A stretch of 64,000 nt of DNA. Source: Lacisediminihabitans changchengi. GTDB lineage: Bacteria; Actinomycetota; Actinomycetes; Actinomycetales; Microbacteriaceae. The position numbers and the translations under genes are program-made. The notes under the pieces are model-generated. The model did not search any database and was not told where the DNA came from. It worked only from the letters and a program-made list of their open reading frames with translations. The stretch is taken from contig NZ_JAEPES010000002.1 of NCBI RefSeq assembly GCF_016634425.1, positions 434,001 through 498,000 of the forward strand. Direction: 5' to 3'. Positions 28,901-37,793 of this stretch are shown piece by piece (positions within the stretch are counted from its first letter, which is position 1; each line of letters begins with the position of its first letter).

Positions 28901-31782
28901 CCAACGATTCCGATCCGGATGGCGGCACGCTGAAGATCGTCAAGGTCGAGCCGAACAGCAAAGACATCAAGACCAAAGTGGTCGGCGACATCGTCCAGAT
29001 CACCCCGCCCAAGAAGACCGGCACCTACGGCGTGATCTATACGATCGAGAACGATTTCGGCGGCCAGAGCAAGAATTTCGTGACGGTGGCGGTGACACCG
29101 AATGCCCCGCGCGCGTATCCGGTGGTCGACGACACGGTGCTCAGCCTCACCGACATCCTGAATCGTGACTCGATCAACGTGAACGTGTTGCGCAACACCT
29201 TCTTCGCCGATGGTCCGGCGAGCAGGCTGAAGGTGTCGTTGCTCCCGGGGTACTCCAAGGAGACGACGGTGACGCCCGGAAAGCGCATCCACGTCACCGT
29301 GCAGAACAAGAGCCAGATCATCCCCTTCGTCGTCGCGAACCCGGATGACCCCAAGATCGTGTCGTACGCCTTCGTCTGGGTACCGGGGCTCGACGACGCC
29401 CTGCCGCAGCTCAATCGCAAGGCTCCGGTGCTCACGGTGGCCAGCGAGGCGGAGCTGCGGATCGACCTCAACGACTACGTGCTCGCCATCGGCGGCAAGA
29501 AGGTGCAGCTGACCGGCACGGCAACGGTGCAGGCGACGCATGCCAACGGCGACAGTCTGGTGGTGAACGACCACACCCTGCGCTTCACCTCGGCCGACCG
29601 CTATTTCGGGCCGGCATCCATCTCGTTCGAGGTGACCGATGGCAGCTCGGCCACCGATCCGGTCGGTCACGTGGCCACGCTGGTGCTGCCGATCACCGTC
29701 ACCCCGCGGCAGAACCAGCCGCCGGTCTTCATCGGCGGCATGATCGACTTCGAGCCGGGCTCATCGCGCGACATCGATCTGTCGAAGCTGACCAACTACC
29801 CCCACCCGAAGGATGCCCCGGAGCTCGCCTACACGGTGCTCAGCCCGTTGCCGTCCGGCTTCAGCTACACGCTGACCGGCCAGACGCTGTCGCTGAAGGC
29901 GAACGAGGGAACGCCAAAGGGCAGTTCCACCGCAATCCTCCTGGCCGTGCGGGATGCCCTGGCCACCGGCCAATCTGGCCGCATCCAACTTAACGTGGTC
30001 GCCTCCAGTCGCCCGCTCCCGGTGCCCGTGCCCGACTCCGTCGCGGTCGCGCGCGGGCAGACCACCTCGGTCGACGTGCTCGGCAATGACGCCGCGACCA
30101 ACCCGTTTCCGGGCAAGCCGCTGAAGGTGGTCGCTATCCGTGGCCTCGAGGGCAATGCGCTGCCGGCCGGAGTGTCGATCACCCCCAACGCCGACAATTC
30201 GCGGCTGAGCATCACGGTCTCGAACTCCGCCCAACCGGGGAATACGACCCTGCAGTACGAGGTGGCCGATGCGACCGGCGACCCGGACCGCATGGTGTGG
30301 GGAACGGTGACGATCTCCGTTCAAGACAAGCCGGATGCGGTGACCGGGCTCACGGCGACCTCATTCGGCGACCGGCGCATCACCCTCAAGTGGGCCCCGG
30401 GCTCCGACAACAATTCGCCGATCACCGGCTACGAGGTGACGATGTCGGCCGGAACAGACGATTCCGGCGTCACGACGGCCTGCGCGATCACCGTGTGCGA
30501 CATCACCACGCCGGGCAACGGTCCGAGCAACGCGGTACGACTCCGGGTGGTGGCGAAGAACGCCCTCGGCGCATCGGCCGCGGTCGCCCTCGGCTCGCCC
30601 ATCTGGTCGGACATCGTGCCGCCGGCCCCGTCGGTGGTGAACACCAGCCCGCTCGACGGCGGTCTGCGCATCAGCTGGCCTGTCGTCGCCGCCCCCGCGG
30701 GCGGCAGTGCGGTGACGAAGTATGTCGTCAACGCCGGCGGCGTCTCCGCCGACATCACCGCCTCGGCCTGCGGCAACTCCACCTGCGAGACCGACGCATA
30801 CGGCCTCAGCAATGGGCAGCAGGTGACCGTGACGGTGAGCCCGCGCAACGGTTCATTCTCGAGTCTGACGAGTTGGAACACCGCCACCGGGGCGGGGGTG
30901 CCGGCCGGCAAGCCCCTGGCCACCGGAACCCCGGGTGCGGCCGTGAACGACAACACGATCACCGTGAACTGGGCCGGGGTGTTCTCCGGCAACGGCCGCG
31001 ACATCACCGGCTACACGGCCGTCGCCTATACCGGAAACGCGCCGACCTGCGGCACGATGCAGCCGAGCGGAGCCCAGGCGCAGTCTGTCGGACTCGCCAC
31101 CACCGCGGCATTCGGCGGCCTGTCCAGCGAGCAGCGCTACTCGGTGGTGGTGTTCGCCACCAACGAGATCGGCTGCACCGCGACCTCGCCGGTCGCCGCC
31201 CGCATCGGCCCGGGCGTGATCACCGGCGCGAGCTTCGGAGGCCCGAGCCGCAATGGCACGGCCTGGGATGACGTGCTCAGCTCGGCGCAGATCGGCGGCG
31301 CGAATCTCACCGGCGATTACCAGCTCTACTACCGGGTCAACGGCGGGAATCGGCAGGGACCGATCTCGGTCGGAGACTTCATCAACGGTGCGACATATGG
31401 CACGGACGGCAACACGGTGGCGTTGCGTGCCTGCCGCAGCTTCGACGGGGGCGCGGCCCTCTGCCAGAACGCCTGGTCGCAGCCGTTCAGCATGAGCCCG
31501 GTCCCGGTCGATCCCAGCATCGGTCGGCCCACCTTCACATCCAATGGCGTGTTGGACGACAGCGGGGGGGTGTTCTCCTGGTTGAGTCGACCCAGCGGAG
31601 CGAACTATGACGCCGTGGAATACTCCTGCGGTGCCGACGTCGAGTTTCACGCCATGGACCAGACCGGCGGGAACTGTGACACGGGCACCATTGGTGTCGG
31701 ACCGGCAGAGCTCCGCATCCGGGTCACCGCCAACGACCAGACCTATCAACTCACGTATGACAGCAACGGCACTGCGCACTGA
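25918..31782 (+). CDS. Giant membrane-anchored Ig-like/FN3 repeat protein
   Basis: A 1954-residue surface protein. A cytoplasmic stub (MLKKWLAAHRP) and one membrane helix (about residues 12-36) anchor it with the bulk outside. Residues about 40-370 look like a beta-propeller. From about 393 to 1465, ten or more Ig-like modules of the VCBS/tandem-95 kind repeat, each marked by a phrase such as VLANDSDPDGGTLKIV or PVLLNDYDPNGDVL. From about 1470, three or four FN3 modules follow (ITLKWAPGSDNNSPITGYEV). There is no sortase signal. It matches the FN3 protein of the PFNA cluster but is expanded by Ig-like modules. Binding partner unknown; adhesion or wall contact is inferred. Confidence 0.88.
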   Translation: MLKKWLAAHRPLVISAVSGAAIASLVITLAVVSSGYAAQKVTLDDGSVWVSNGTSQVIGRANPQVLALNTVVTSTGTDIQVVQHGATVLLFDRTDAKVDIVDAATSSVLDSAPLPPQQPELFIAGDNVVVGSATTGQFWIVALADLAHFDAQSQPTLSLGADSVASVSPDGVLWVYSHAAHQVYRVDAANSATVDRTSGVRFGGDVADVSISSVGESWVLLDRASRTLRTAGGTIDLGSRIPADGAPVLQQASAAGDTVLVGYSGGLLSVPIAGGTSTVLASGHSGTAVAPAIVNGCSYAAWSDGTADRRCGSSGSVQLHLPSLPGGASRLAFVVNGDTVVLNDPRGGGTWAVQQNGQYIGNWSELITVRQDQQQVQDDSEDTPPEYDKTQTPPVAVDDSLGARPGRSSVLPVLLNDYDPNGDVLVITDFTPIEESIGHLDLINNAQQLQLTLLPTASGSVGFDYTISDGRGGTASAHVTVGVRQPSEDSPPVQVRLSKALVVEGGRVTTSVLGDWVDPDGDAFYLAGASTAEPDGVSYKPEGSLAFAEGGATGGLRSVTLIVSDGRADGTGTLSVTVKAPGQLPIITDPFPVSTYADQEITISPLEHVRGGTGVLHLSSVPAKSGSTIVASLEAGTFRFSSSQVGTHYLEYVVNDGDQTVTGEIRVDVAAPPDANTKPITIPKTIFVQTLSSQTVDVASTDIDPAGGVLLVTGVYNVAQNSGVRADVIEQRAIRVTLTAPLDDGPVGFNYRITNGLSEAEGVVTVVQIPVPARLQPPVANDDSVTVRVGDAIDIPVLANDVQPDGEELTLNPLLSIGLKGDSGLLFASGDKLRYLAPQKTGDFSAVYEISGPDGQVAQAQVKIAVREPVASTNNPPVPATVVGRVLAGQKVRVSIPLTGIDPDGDSVQLLGQETNPDKGSVTLTGPDFFDYQAGDYSAGTDTFTYTVIDALGARATGTVRIGISPKSEGARNPVAVEDEVTARPGATVSVQVLANDSDPDGGTLKIVKVEPNSKDIKTKVVGDIVQITPPKKTGTYGVIYTIENDFGGQSKNFVTVAVTPNAPRAYPVVDDTVLSLTDILNRDSINVNVLRNTFFADGPASRLKVSLLPGYSKETTVTPGKRIHVTVQNKSQIIPFVVANPDDPKIVSYAFVWVPGLDDALPQLNRKAPVLTVASEAELRIDLNDYVLAIGGKKVQLTGTATVQATHANGDSLVVNDHTLRFTSADRYFGPASISFEVTDGSSATDPVGHVATLVLPITVTPRQNQPPVFIGGMIDFEPGSSRDIDLSKLTNYPHPKDAPELAYTVLSPLPSGFSYTLTGQTLSLKANEGTPKGSSTAILLAVRDALATGQSGRIQLNVVASSRPLPVPVPDSVAVARGQTTSVDVLGNDAATNPFPGKPLKVVAIRGLEGNALPAGVSITPNADNSRLSITVSNSAQPGNTTLQYEVADATGDPDRMVWGTVTISVQDKPDAVTGLTATSFGDRRITLKWAPGSDNNSPITGYEVTMSAGTDDSGVTTACAITVCDITTPGNGPSNAVRLRVVAKNALGASAAVALGSPIWSDIVPPAPSVVNTSPLDGGLRISWPVVAAPAGGSAVTKYVVNAGGVSADITASACGNSTCETDAYGLSNGQQVTVTVSPRNGSFSSLTSWNTATGAGVPAGKPLATGTPGAAVNDNTITVNWAGVFSGNGRDITGYTAVAYTGNAPTCGTMQPSGAQAQSVGLATTAAFGGLSSEQRYSVVVFATNEIGCTATSPVAARIGPGVITGASFGGPSRNGTAWDDVLSSAQIGGANLTGDYQLYYRVNGGNRQGPISVGDFINGATYGTDGNTVALRACRSFDGGAALCQNAWSQPFSMSPVPVDPSIGRPTFTSNGVLDDSGGVFSWLSRPSGANYDAVEYSCGADVEFHAMDQTGGNCDTGTIGVGPAELRIRVTANDQTYQLTYDSNGTAH

Positions 31783-31839
31783 CCTCAGCACCGCTTTCTG
31801 TTGCACCAACTGTTTCGGCACGAATGAAAGGCACGAACC

Positions 31840-32811
31840 ATGACGATGACCCAAGAGCAGGCCACGTGGTTCTCCGACATCTTCAACCGGCTGGTGGCGA
31901 ATGTCGATCAGGTTCTGCTCGGCAAGACCTTCGTCGTTCGGCTCTCCTTCACCGCGCTGCTCAGTGACGGGCATCTGCTGCTCGAAGACTTCCCCGGTAC
32001 CGGCAAGACCTCGCTGGCGCGAGCAATGGCCCAGAGTGTGAAGGGGTCGACCAACCGCATCCAGTTCACCCCCGACCTGCTGCCCGGCGACATCACCGGC
32101 GTCAGTATCTACGACCAGGGTTCGGGCGACTTCGAGTTCCACCGTGGACCGATCTTCGCCAACATCGTGCTGGCGGATGAAATCAACCGAGCGAGCCCGA
32201 AGACTCAGGCAGCACTGCTCGAGGTGATGGAAGAGAACCAGGTCACCGTGGACGGCGTGACGCACGCGGTCGGCGCTCCCTTCATGGTGATCGCCACGCA
32301 GAACCCGATCGAGCAAGCAGGCACCTATCGTCTGCCCGAGGCCCAGCTCGACCGCTTCATCATGAAGACGTCGATCGGCTACCCCGACCACGCCTCCACC
32401 GTGCGCATCCTCGAGGGTGCTGGGGTGCGCGCGCACGACACGATCGTCCCCTCGATCGCCAGCGATGAGGTCATCGTCGAGATGGCCAAGCTCGCCCGCA
32501 CCGTGCACGTCGACTCGTCGATCAACGACTACGTCTCTCGCCTGGTCGAAGCCACCCGGGCCACTCCGGAGGTGCGCCTCGGGGCCAGCGTCCGCGGCGC
32601 ACTCGCCCTGATCCGCACCGCCAAGACCCTGGCCGCCGCGAACGGCCGGCACTATGTCATCCCCGACGACGTGAAGGCGCTCGCGGAACCGGTACTCGCC
32701 CACCGTCTGGTGCTCGACCCCGAAGCGGAATTCGACGGGGTCACCACCTCCAGTATTGTCAGTCAGCTGCTCATCGAGACTCCGCCCCCGAGCGATCGGC
32801 AAGCGGTGTGA
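31840..32811 (+). CDS. MoxR-family AAA+ ATPase
   Basis: A 323-residue AAA+ protein. Walker A is EDFPGTGKTSLARAMA, Walker B is LADEINRASPKTQAAL, sensor 1 is IATQNPIEQAG and the Arg-finger region is LPEAQLDRF. MoxR ATPases act as chaperones that activate or assemble partner proteins, usually with VWA or DUF58 proteins encoded next to them. GAAAGG lies upstream of the ATG. Its GTGA end overlaps the start of the DUF58 gene, so the pair is translationally coupled, as in the aaa-atp/duf58 pair of PFNA clusters. Confidence 0.95.
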   Translation: MTMTQEQATWFSDIFNRLVANVDQVLLGKTFVVRLSFTALLSDGHLLLEDFPGTGKTSLARAMAQSVKGSTNRIQFTPDLLPGDITGVSIYDQGSGDFEFHRGPIFANIVLADEINRASPKTQAALLEVMEENQVTVDGVTHAVGAPFMVIATQNPIEQAGTYRLPEAQLDRFIMKTSIGYPDHASTVRILEGAGVRAHDTIVPSIASDEVIVEMAKLARTVHVDSSINDYVSRLVEATRATPEVRLGASVRGALALIRTAKTLAAANGRHYVIPDDVKALAEPVLAHRLVLDPEAEFDGVTTSSIVSQLLIETPPPSDRQAV

Positions 32812-34322
32812 CGCCCAGACGCAACGCGGCCTCTGCCCGCACGGCATCGCCGGGCTCCGCGCGCGACCGGTCGGCAGCCAAGGGAACGACCGGCAAGATG
32901 ACATCGGTCCGATCGTCCTCAGCGCGGTCGGGTACAGCGCGGTCGGGTACAGCGCGGTCGAGTACAGCGCGGTCGGCAAGCGGCTCCGCCACGATCACCT
33001 CTGCCGAGGGGCTCACCAACGCCCGTACCCGCATCGTCGGAAACCGCACCGGCCCGATCGCGGACTTCGTCATCACCCTGGTGCGCGTCGGACGGGCGCT
33101 CGGCCTCGCGATAGCGGGCGGGCTGCGTCGGGCATCCGCCGTCGTCACTCCGCTCGGCTGGGTGATGCTCGCGGCGGTGCCTCTCGCGCTGGGGTTCGGG
33201 TACGCCGTGGCCTGGATCGAGCTCGTCGTGGTCGGCTGGACCATCCTGGTGTTGCTCGCCGTGGCCAGCCTTTATCTGATTGGTCGCAGCGCCTTCCTGA
33301 TCGCCCTCGACGTTCCGCACAGCCGGGTAGTCGTGGGGGAGCCGGCCACCGGACTCATCTCCGTCACCAACCCGACCCGACGTCGCCTGCTCGGTGTTAA
33401 GGTCGAGATTCCGGTCGGGCCGGGTCTCGCAGAGTTGGCGCTGCCGAGCCTCGCCAAGGGTGCCGCGTTCGACCACGAATTCGTGGTGCCCACCGCACGC
33501 CGCGGCGTGCTCGCCATCGGCCCGGTGCGCACCGTACGCGCCGACCCGATCGGGCTGGTGCGCCGGGAACTCGTCTGGACGGAGTCGACCGAGCTGTTCA
33601 TCCACCCGCGCACCATCGGCATCCCGTCGACCAGCACCGGATTCATCCGGGATCTCGAGGGCAATCCGACCAGGGACCTCACCAACAGCGATGTCTCGTT
33701 TCACGCCCTGCGCGAGTACACCCCCGGTGACGAGCGCCGCTACATCCACTGGAAATCGACGGCGAAGACCGGCACGTACATGGTGCGTCAGTTCGAGGAG
33801 ACGCGCCGCAGCCACCTCGTGATCGCCCTGAGCCTCGCGACCCCGAATTACGCCACCGAGGAGGAGTTCGAGATGGCGGTCAGCGTCGCGGGGAGCCTCG
33901 GCGCCCGCGCCATCCGCGACGCTCGCACCGTGTCGGTGGTCGTCAGCGAGCGCACGCCAGAGTTCGCCAAACAGAAGGTGCTGGCGGTGCGGCAGCTCAA
34001 CACCCTCACGCGCACCCGCCTGCTCGACGACCTGGCCGTGGTCGAGAACTCGGCCTCGGCCATCGGCATCACGGATGTCGCGCGGGTCACCGCGGACGAC
34101 ATCAGCGGCATCTCCGTCGCGTTCCTGGTGTGCGGCTCGCTCACCACCAACGCGGAGTTGCGCGCCGCATCGACCAGCTTCCCCTCCGGCGTCGAGGTGG
34201 TCGCCGTGGTCTGCGACCCGGACACCGTGCCGGGACTCCGCCGCGTCGCCGGGTTGAGCGTGCTGACGATCGGGTATCTCGAAGACCTGCAGAAGTCTCT
34301 GGCGAAATCGGCTGCGGCATGA
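32808..34322 (+). CDS. DUF58 membrane protein
   Basis: A 504-residue protein with two adjacent membrane helices at about residues 120-165 and the DUF58 core motif LREYTPGDERRYIHWKSTAK, which belongs to a VWA-like fold. The first 70 residues are Ser/Ala/Arg-rich with repeated RSGTA units from a 15-bp tandem array. The GTG at 32808 overlaps the MoxR stop, and the ATGA at its end overlaps the transglutaminase-fold gene. DUF58 proteins typically work with MoxR ATPases and transglutaminase-fold membrane proteins at the membrane. The exact role is unknown. Confidence 0.92.
   Translation: MTPRRNAASARTASPGSARDRSAAKGTTGKMTSVRSSSARSGTARSGTARSSTARSASGSATITSAEGLTNARTRIVGNRTGPIADFVITLVRVGRALGLAIAGGLRRASAVVTPLGWVMLAAVPLALGFGYAVAWIELVVVGWTILVLLAVASLYLIGRSAFLIALDVPHSRVVVGEPATGLISVTNPTRRRLLGVKVEIPVGPGLAELALPSLAKGAAFDHEFVVPTARRGVLAIGPVRTVRADPIGLVRRELVWTESTELFIHPRTIGIPSTSTGFIRDLEGNPTRDLTNSDVSFHALREYTPGDERRYIHWKSTAKTGTYMVRQFEETRRSHLVIALSLATPNYATEEEFEMAVSVAGSLGARAIRDARTVSVVVSERTPEFAKQKVLAVRQLNTLTRTRLLDDLAVVENSASAIGITDVARVTADDISGISVAFLVCGSLTTNAELRAASTSFPSGVEVVAVVCDPDTVPGLRRVAGLSVLTIGYLEDLQKSLAKSAAA
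32921..32980 (+). repeat. Four 15-bp tandem units inside the DUF58 gene
   Basis: Units at 32921, 32936, 32951 and 32966 (AGCGCGGTCGGGTAC and close variants) encode RSGTA-type pentapeptides in frame within the disordered N-terminus. Confidence 0.9.
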
Positions 34323-36679
34323 CATCCGTTTCTTCCCGCACCTCCGTCGGCTCTGGACTGCGCCCGCGACGACGCGTGCTCTCCCTGGGATTCACCCTGG
34401 TCAATACCGCGATGCTCTGGGTTACGACGGGAATAGCCGCCACCGCCCTCTGGGCCACATATCGCAGCCCTCAGGTGGTGATCCTCATCGTGGTCGCCAC
34501 GCTCGTGGGGTCGGCGATCGCCATCGGCGGTGCCCGTTTCCGTTGGTCGAGTCCGCTCGTGCTCGGCGCCACCGTTGGTGCCTACGCGGTGCTCGGCGTG
34601 CCGCTCGCGGTGCCGACACGTGCGCTCTACGGGGTGCTGCCGACGGGGCAGGGGCTTCTCGAACTGTTCCGCGGTACCGCGCTGAGCTGGAAGCAGTTGC
34701 TCACCATCACCCTGCCGGTCGGCAGCTATCAAACGCTCTTGATCCCCGCCCTTGTGCTGGTGCTCGGTACGGTGGTGATCGGCCTGACGGTCGCCCTGCG
34801 GTCTCGTTACGGCGAGCTCGGCGCCGTGGCTCCGGTCGTACTCTTCGTGGTCGCGACCATGTTCGGCCCCGGCTTCGCCAGCTGGCCGCTGGCGCAGGCG
34901 CTCGGGCTGCTCGCCGCAGTGCTGCTCTGGATGATCTGGTGGCGCTGGTACCGGCGCCGCGAGTCGATCCGCCGCCTGGCCCGCGCTCTCGACGCCGCGG
35001 GGCGCCCGCTCGAGACCGTGGCCGATCGTGGTTTCGTCGGGCCCCGCACCCTCCTCGGTGCCGCCTTGCTCATCGCCGTCGCCGCCGCGGCCGGTATCGG
35101 GGCGACCACCCTGCTGCCGCCGACCGGCCAACGCCAGGTGCTGCGCAGCGCGGTGGAGCAGCCGTTCAACCCGCGTGACTACGTCAGCCCGCTCAGTGGA
35201 TTCCGACACTACGAGCTGCCCGCGACGGCAGACAGCACCGTTCTCACGGTGCGCGGTCTGCCCGCCGATGGTCGCATCCGCATCGCCACCCTCGACAGCT
35301 ATGACGGAATCGTCTATGCCGTGGGCAGCGCGGCGGTCACCAGCGACTCCGGATCGTTCACGCGGGTGCCGTCGACATTCGACCAATCAACGATGTCGGG
35401 TACCGCCGTGCATCTCGACGTCACGATCGGCGACTACCGGGGCGTCTGGGTGCCCACGATCGGTAAGTTCGAGAGCATCGAGTTCACCGGACGAGGCGCC
35501 ACCTCGCTGCGCGACGCTTTTTACTACAACAACACCAGCGGCACTGCGGCGGTGCTCACCCCGCTGCGGTCCGGCGACGCCTATTCGCTCGACGCTATCG
35601 AACCCGTGCAGCCCGCCGCCGACGACCTCGGCGCGCTGCGCCCCGGCACGGCGACAGTTCCCAAGATCGGCACCCTTCCCGACAACGTGGCGTCGACCCT
35701 GGATGACTGGGTACGCGGCACCACCGGTGCGGGAAATCAACTGGCTGAGATGATCAGTCAGTTGAAGAAGAACGGCTACGTCAGCCATGGCGTCGACCCT
35801 AATCAGCCCGGCAGCCGCTCCGGTCACGCCGCCGACCGCATCACCGAGCTGCTCACCGATCAGCGGATGATCGGCGACCAGGAGCAGTACGCGGTCACCG
35901 CGGCCCTGATGGCGCGCCAACTCGGATTCCCGGCGCGGGTGGTCTTCGGCTTCGCGCCGACGAACATCGACCCGGCCGGAGTCACCACGGTTCGGGGGTC
36001 GGATGTCTCCGCCTGGATCGAGGTGAACAGCGCGCGTTACGGCTGGGTCACCATCGATCCGACTCCCGCCATCCGTCCGATTCCGGAGGAATTGCCGCAG
36101 GAGCCGACGAGGATCGCCCGGCCGCAGTCGCCGGTTCAGCCGCCCCCAGACGATCAGCAGACTCGCAACACGCAGTCGCCGCCCGACACCACTCAGGATC
36201 AGACCGAGCCGCTCGAGCCCTGGCTGGTCATCCTGTTCGCGGTACTCACGGTGCTGGGCTGGGTAGTGCTGGGCGCGGCGATCGTGCTGGCCCCGTTCCT
36301 TGCCGTGATCGTCGCCAAGGTGCGTCGTCGCCGCAAGAGGAGGCGCGAGGGAACGCCGCTCGAGCGCATCAGCGGCGGCTGGCGCGAGTACGAGGACTCG
36401 GTCATCGACCGTGGCTTCGATCCGCCGATCGGGGCAACGCGCACCGAGGTCGCCTCGGCGATCGGGGGGATGCGCCCGCTGGTGCTCGCCGCCATCACCG
36501 ATCGCGCGGTCTTCTCGCCGACCGAGCCGGACGATGACGATGCGGAGAACGTGTGGCGCTCCGTGCGCGAACTCGTTGCAACCCTCGACGACGACCGCAC
36601 GCGCTGGCAACGGATCAGGGCGGCCGTCTCACTCAAATCGCTCGGTGGATATAGTGTCAAGAAGTTCTTCACGCGATAG
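34319..36679 (+). CDS. Transglutaminase-fold membrane protein lacking catalytic Cys and His
   Basis: A 786-residue protein with six or seven N-terminal membrane helices, an external transglutaminase-like domain (about residues 480-600), a Pro/Gln-rich linker, another membrane helix (about 640-670) and a basic cytoplasmic tail. In active relatives the domain reads roughly GDCEQ...HAW...D. Here it reads GDQEQYA with Q521 at the Cys place and VSAWIEV with S564 at the His place, while D580 remains. It is thus probably a binding or structural pseudoenzyme. The ATG at 34319 overlaps the DUF58 stop. It corresponds to the tgm gene of the PFNA cluster. Confidence 0.9.
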   Translation: MTSVSSRTSVGSGLRPRRRVLSLGFTLVNTAMLWVTTGIAATALWATYRSPQVVILIVVATLVGSAIAIGGARFRWSSPLVLGATVGAYAVLGVPLAVPTRALYGVLPTGQGLLELFRGTALSWKQLLTITLPVGSYQTLLIPALVLVLGTVVIGLTVALRSRYGELGAVAPVVLFVVATMFGPGFASWPLAQALGLLAAVLLWMIWWRWYRRRESIRRLARALDAAGRPLETVADRGFVGPRTLLGAALLIAVAAAAGIGATTLLPPTGQRQVLRSAVEQPFNPRDYVSPLSGFRHYELPATADSTVLTVRGLPADGRIRIATLDSYDGIVYAVGSAAVTSDSGSFTRVPSTFDQSTMSGTAVHLDVTIGDYRGVWVPTIGKFESIEFTGRGATSLRDAFYYNNTSGTAAVLTPLRSGDAYSLDAIEPVQPAADDLGALRPGTATVPKIGTLPDNVASTLDDWVRGTTGAGNQLAEMISQLKKNGYVSHGVDPNQPGSRSGHAADRITELLTDQRMIGDQEQYAVTAALMARQLGFPARVVFGFAPTNIDPAGVTTVRGSDVSAWIEVNSARYGWVTIDPTPAIRPIPEELPQEPTRIARPQSPVQPPPDDQQTRNTQSPPDTTQDQTEPLEPWLVILFAVLTVLGWVVLGAAIVLAPFLAVIVAKVRRRRKRRREGTPLERISGGWREYEDSVIDRGFDPPIGATRTEVASAIGGMRPLVLAAITDRAVFSPTEPDDDDAENVWRSVRELVATLDDDRTRWQRIRAAVSLKSLGGYSVKKFFTR

Positions 36680-36689
36680 GGGATCGCTC

Positions 36690-37640
36690 GTGCCGTGTAC
36701 GTTTTGTGGATCAGCGCTGCCGGGGGGCGCTCTGTTCTGTGGCGAATGTGGTCGTGCAGTGGCCGCCGCTGAGAGCGTCGCTACGGCCGTCGTGGCGCCC
36801 ATCGCCCAGCCGCCTGCACCGCCCGCTCTGGTTTCTCCGCCACCCGTCGCACAGCCCGAGCCGCACGAGCGCCCATGGAGCGAATCGACGGATGCGCGGT
36901 GCCAGCAGTGTGGAACGGCGATGGGCCCGCAAGAGATCTTCTGCAGCGAATGCGGAGCCGTCTCGCCGCTCGCCGCCCGCTCGTTCAGCCAGCCGCGCGA
37001 CACTGTGGTGATCGAGAGGATCGCCGCCGCAACCACGCCGCCGGTCGCACGGTCGGCGACTCCCGTGCCGTCATCCGAGCGCCCGGCCGTCTCTCGTCCC
37101 CTCCCGCCCGCGCCGCTCACCCTGCCCGACCTGCCCGCCTTCCTCTCGGGCGTTGGGGAGCCTGACGTCGAGGAGCCGGTTGTCGAGAAGCCCGTGGCAC
37201 CGGTGCGCCCGGCGGTCTCGGTCAGTCCCGCTCGCGACAGAGTGGCGCCGAGCGCCGACGAGGAGATCGCCGACCTCGAGGCGACCCGCATCGTGAAACC
37301 GAAGCGCGCCGGCGGGGAGCGATTCATCCTGCAGTTCAGCACGGGCGAAAGTTCGACCGTGCAGGGAACCGGACTGATCGGGCGTAACCCCATCCCCGAG
37401 CCAGGGGAGTACTTCGATCAGCTGGTGCGGGTGATCGACCCGAGCCGCTCGGTCTCCAAGACCCACCTCGAGTTCGGGCAAGATGCTGGCAGTTTCTGGA
37501 TCCTCGACCGCTTCTCCGGCAACGGCACCATCGTGCGCGAGCCTGATACCGCGGCGGTACGGTGCCAGCCCGACAAGAGATACCGGCTCGTGCGGGGAAC
37601 ACGCGTGGAGATCGGCGAACAGTTCTTCATCGTGAGCTGA
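36690..37640 (+). CDS. Double zinc-ribbon FHA protein
   Basis: A 316-residue cytoplasmic protein. Two zinc ribbons lie at the N-terminus (CTFCGSALPGGALFCGEC near residues 3-20; CQQCGTAMGPQEIFCSEC near 72-89). A Pro/Val-rich linker follows, then a C-terminal FHA domain (about 215-316) with GLIGRNP, SVSKTHLEFGQD and DRFSGNGTIV. A threonine in LEATRIVKP resembles a kinase target just before the FHA domain, as in GarA-like proteins. The GTG at 36690 has AGGGGA 6 nt upstream. It is 10 bp after the transglutaminase-fold gene and likely transmits kinase signals to that machinery or to the ATPase downstream. Confidence 0.9.
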   Translation: MPCTFCGSALPGGALFCGECGRAVAAAESVATAVVAPIAQPPAPPALVSPPPVAQPEPHERPWSESTDARCQQCGTAMGPQEIFCSECGAVSPLAARSFSQPRDTVVIERIAAATTPPVARSATPVPSSERPAVSRPLPPAPLTLPDLPAFLSGVGEPDVEEPVVEKPVAPVRPAVSVSPARDRVAPSADEEIADLEATRIVKPKRAGGERFILQFSTGESSTVQGTGLIGRNPIPEPGEYFDQLVRVIDPSRSVSKTHLEFGQDAGSFWILDRFSGNGTIVREPDTAAVRCQPDKRYRLVRGTRVEIGEQFFIVS

Positions 37641-37657
37641 CCGCGGTCACGTATCGC

Positions 37658-37705
37658 TGATTGAGTAGCGCCCGAGCGTCCGCGCGAGGACGCGTATCGA
37701 AATCC
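37658..37705 (+). repeat. Palindromic intergenic repeat, copy A
   Basis: TTGAGTAGCGCCCGAGCG is followed by the hairpin GCGTCC-GCGCGA-GGACGC and then GTATCGAAA. The same unit recurs at 51391 and 60944. It lies in the 153-bp gap between the zinc-ribbon FHA gene and the FtsK-like gene. No other feature is evident in that gap. Confidence 0.8.
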
Positions 37706-37793
37706 ACTCCCACACACCCCTCGAAGCCGCCGCTCCGCCCACAGATCACCACAATCGCGCCGTTCCCGGGGTGCCGATCCTCATGATTGACGC

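Noticed and set aside
27157..29670. An 837-codon minus-strand frame
   Set aside because: It lies inside the giant Ig-like gene on the opposite strand. Its composition (Arg, Asp, Gly, His, Val-rich with no fold) is that of an antisense shadow.
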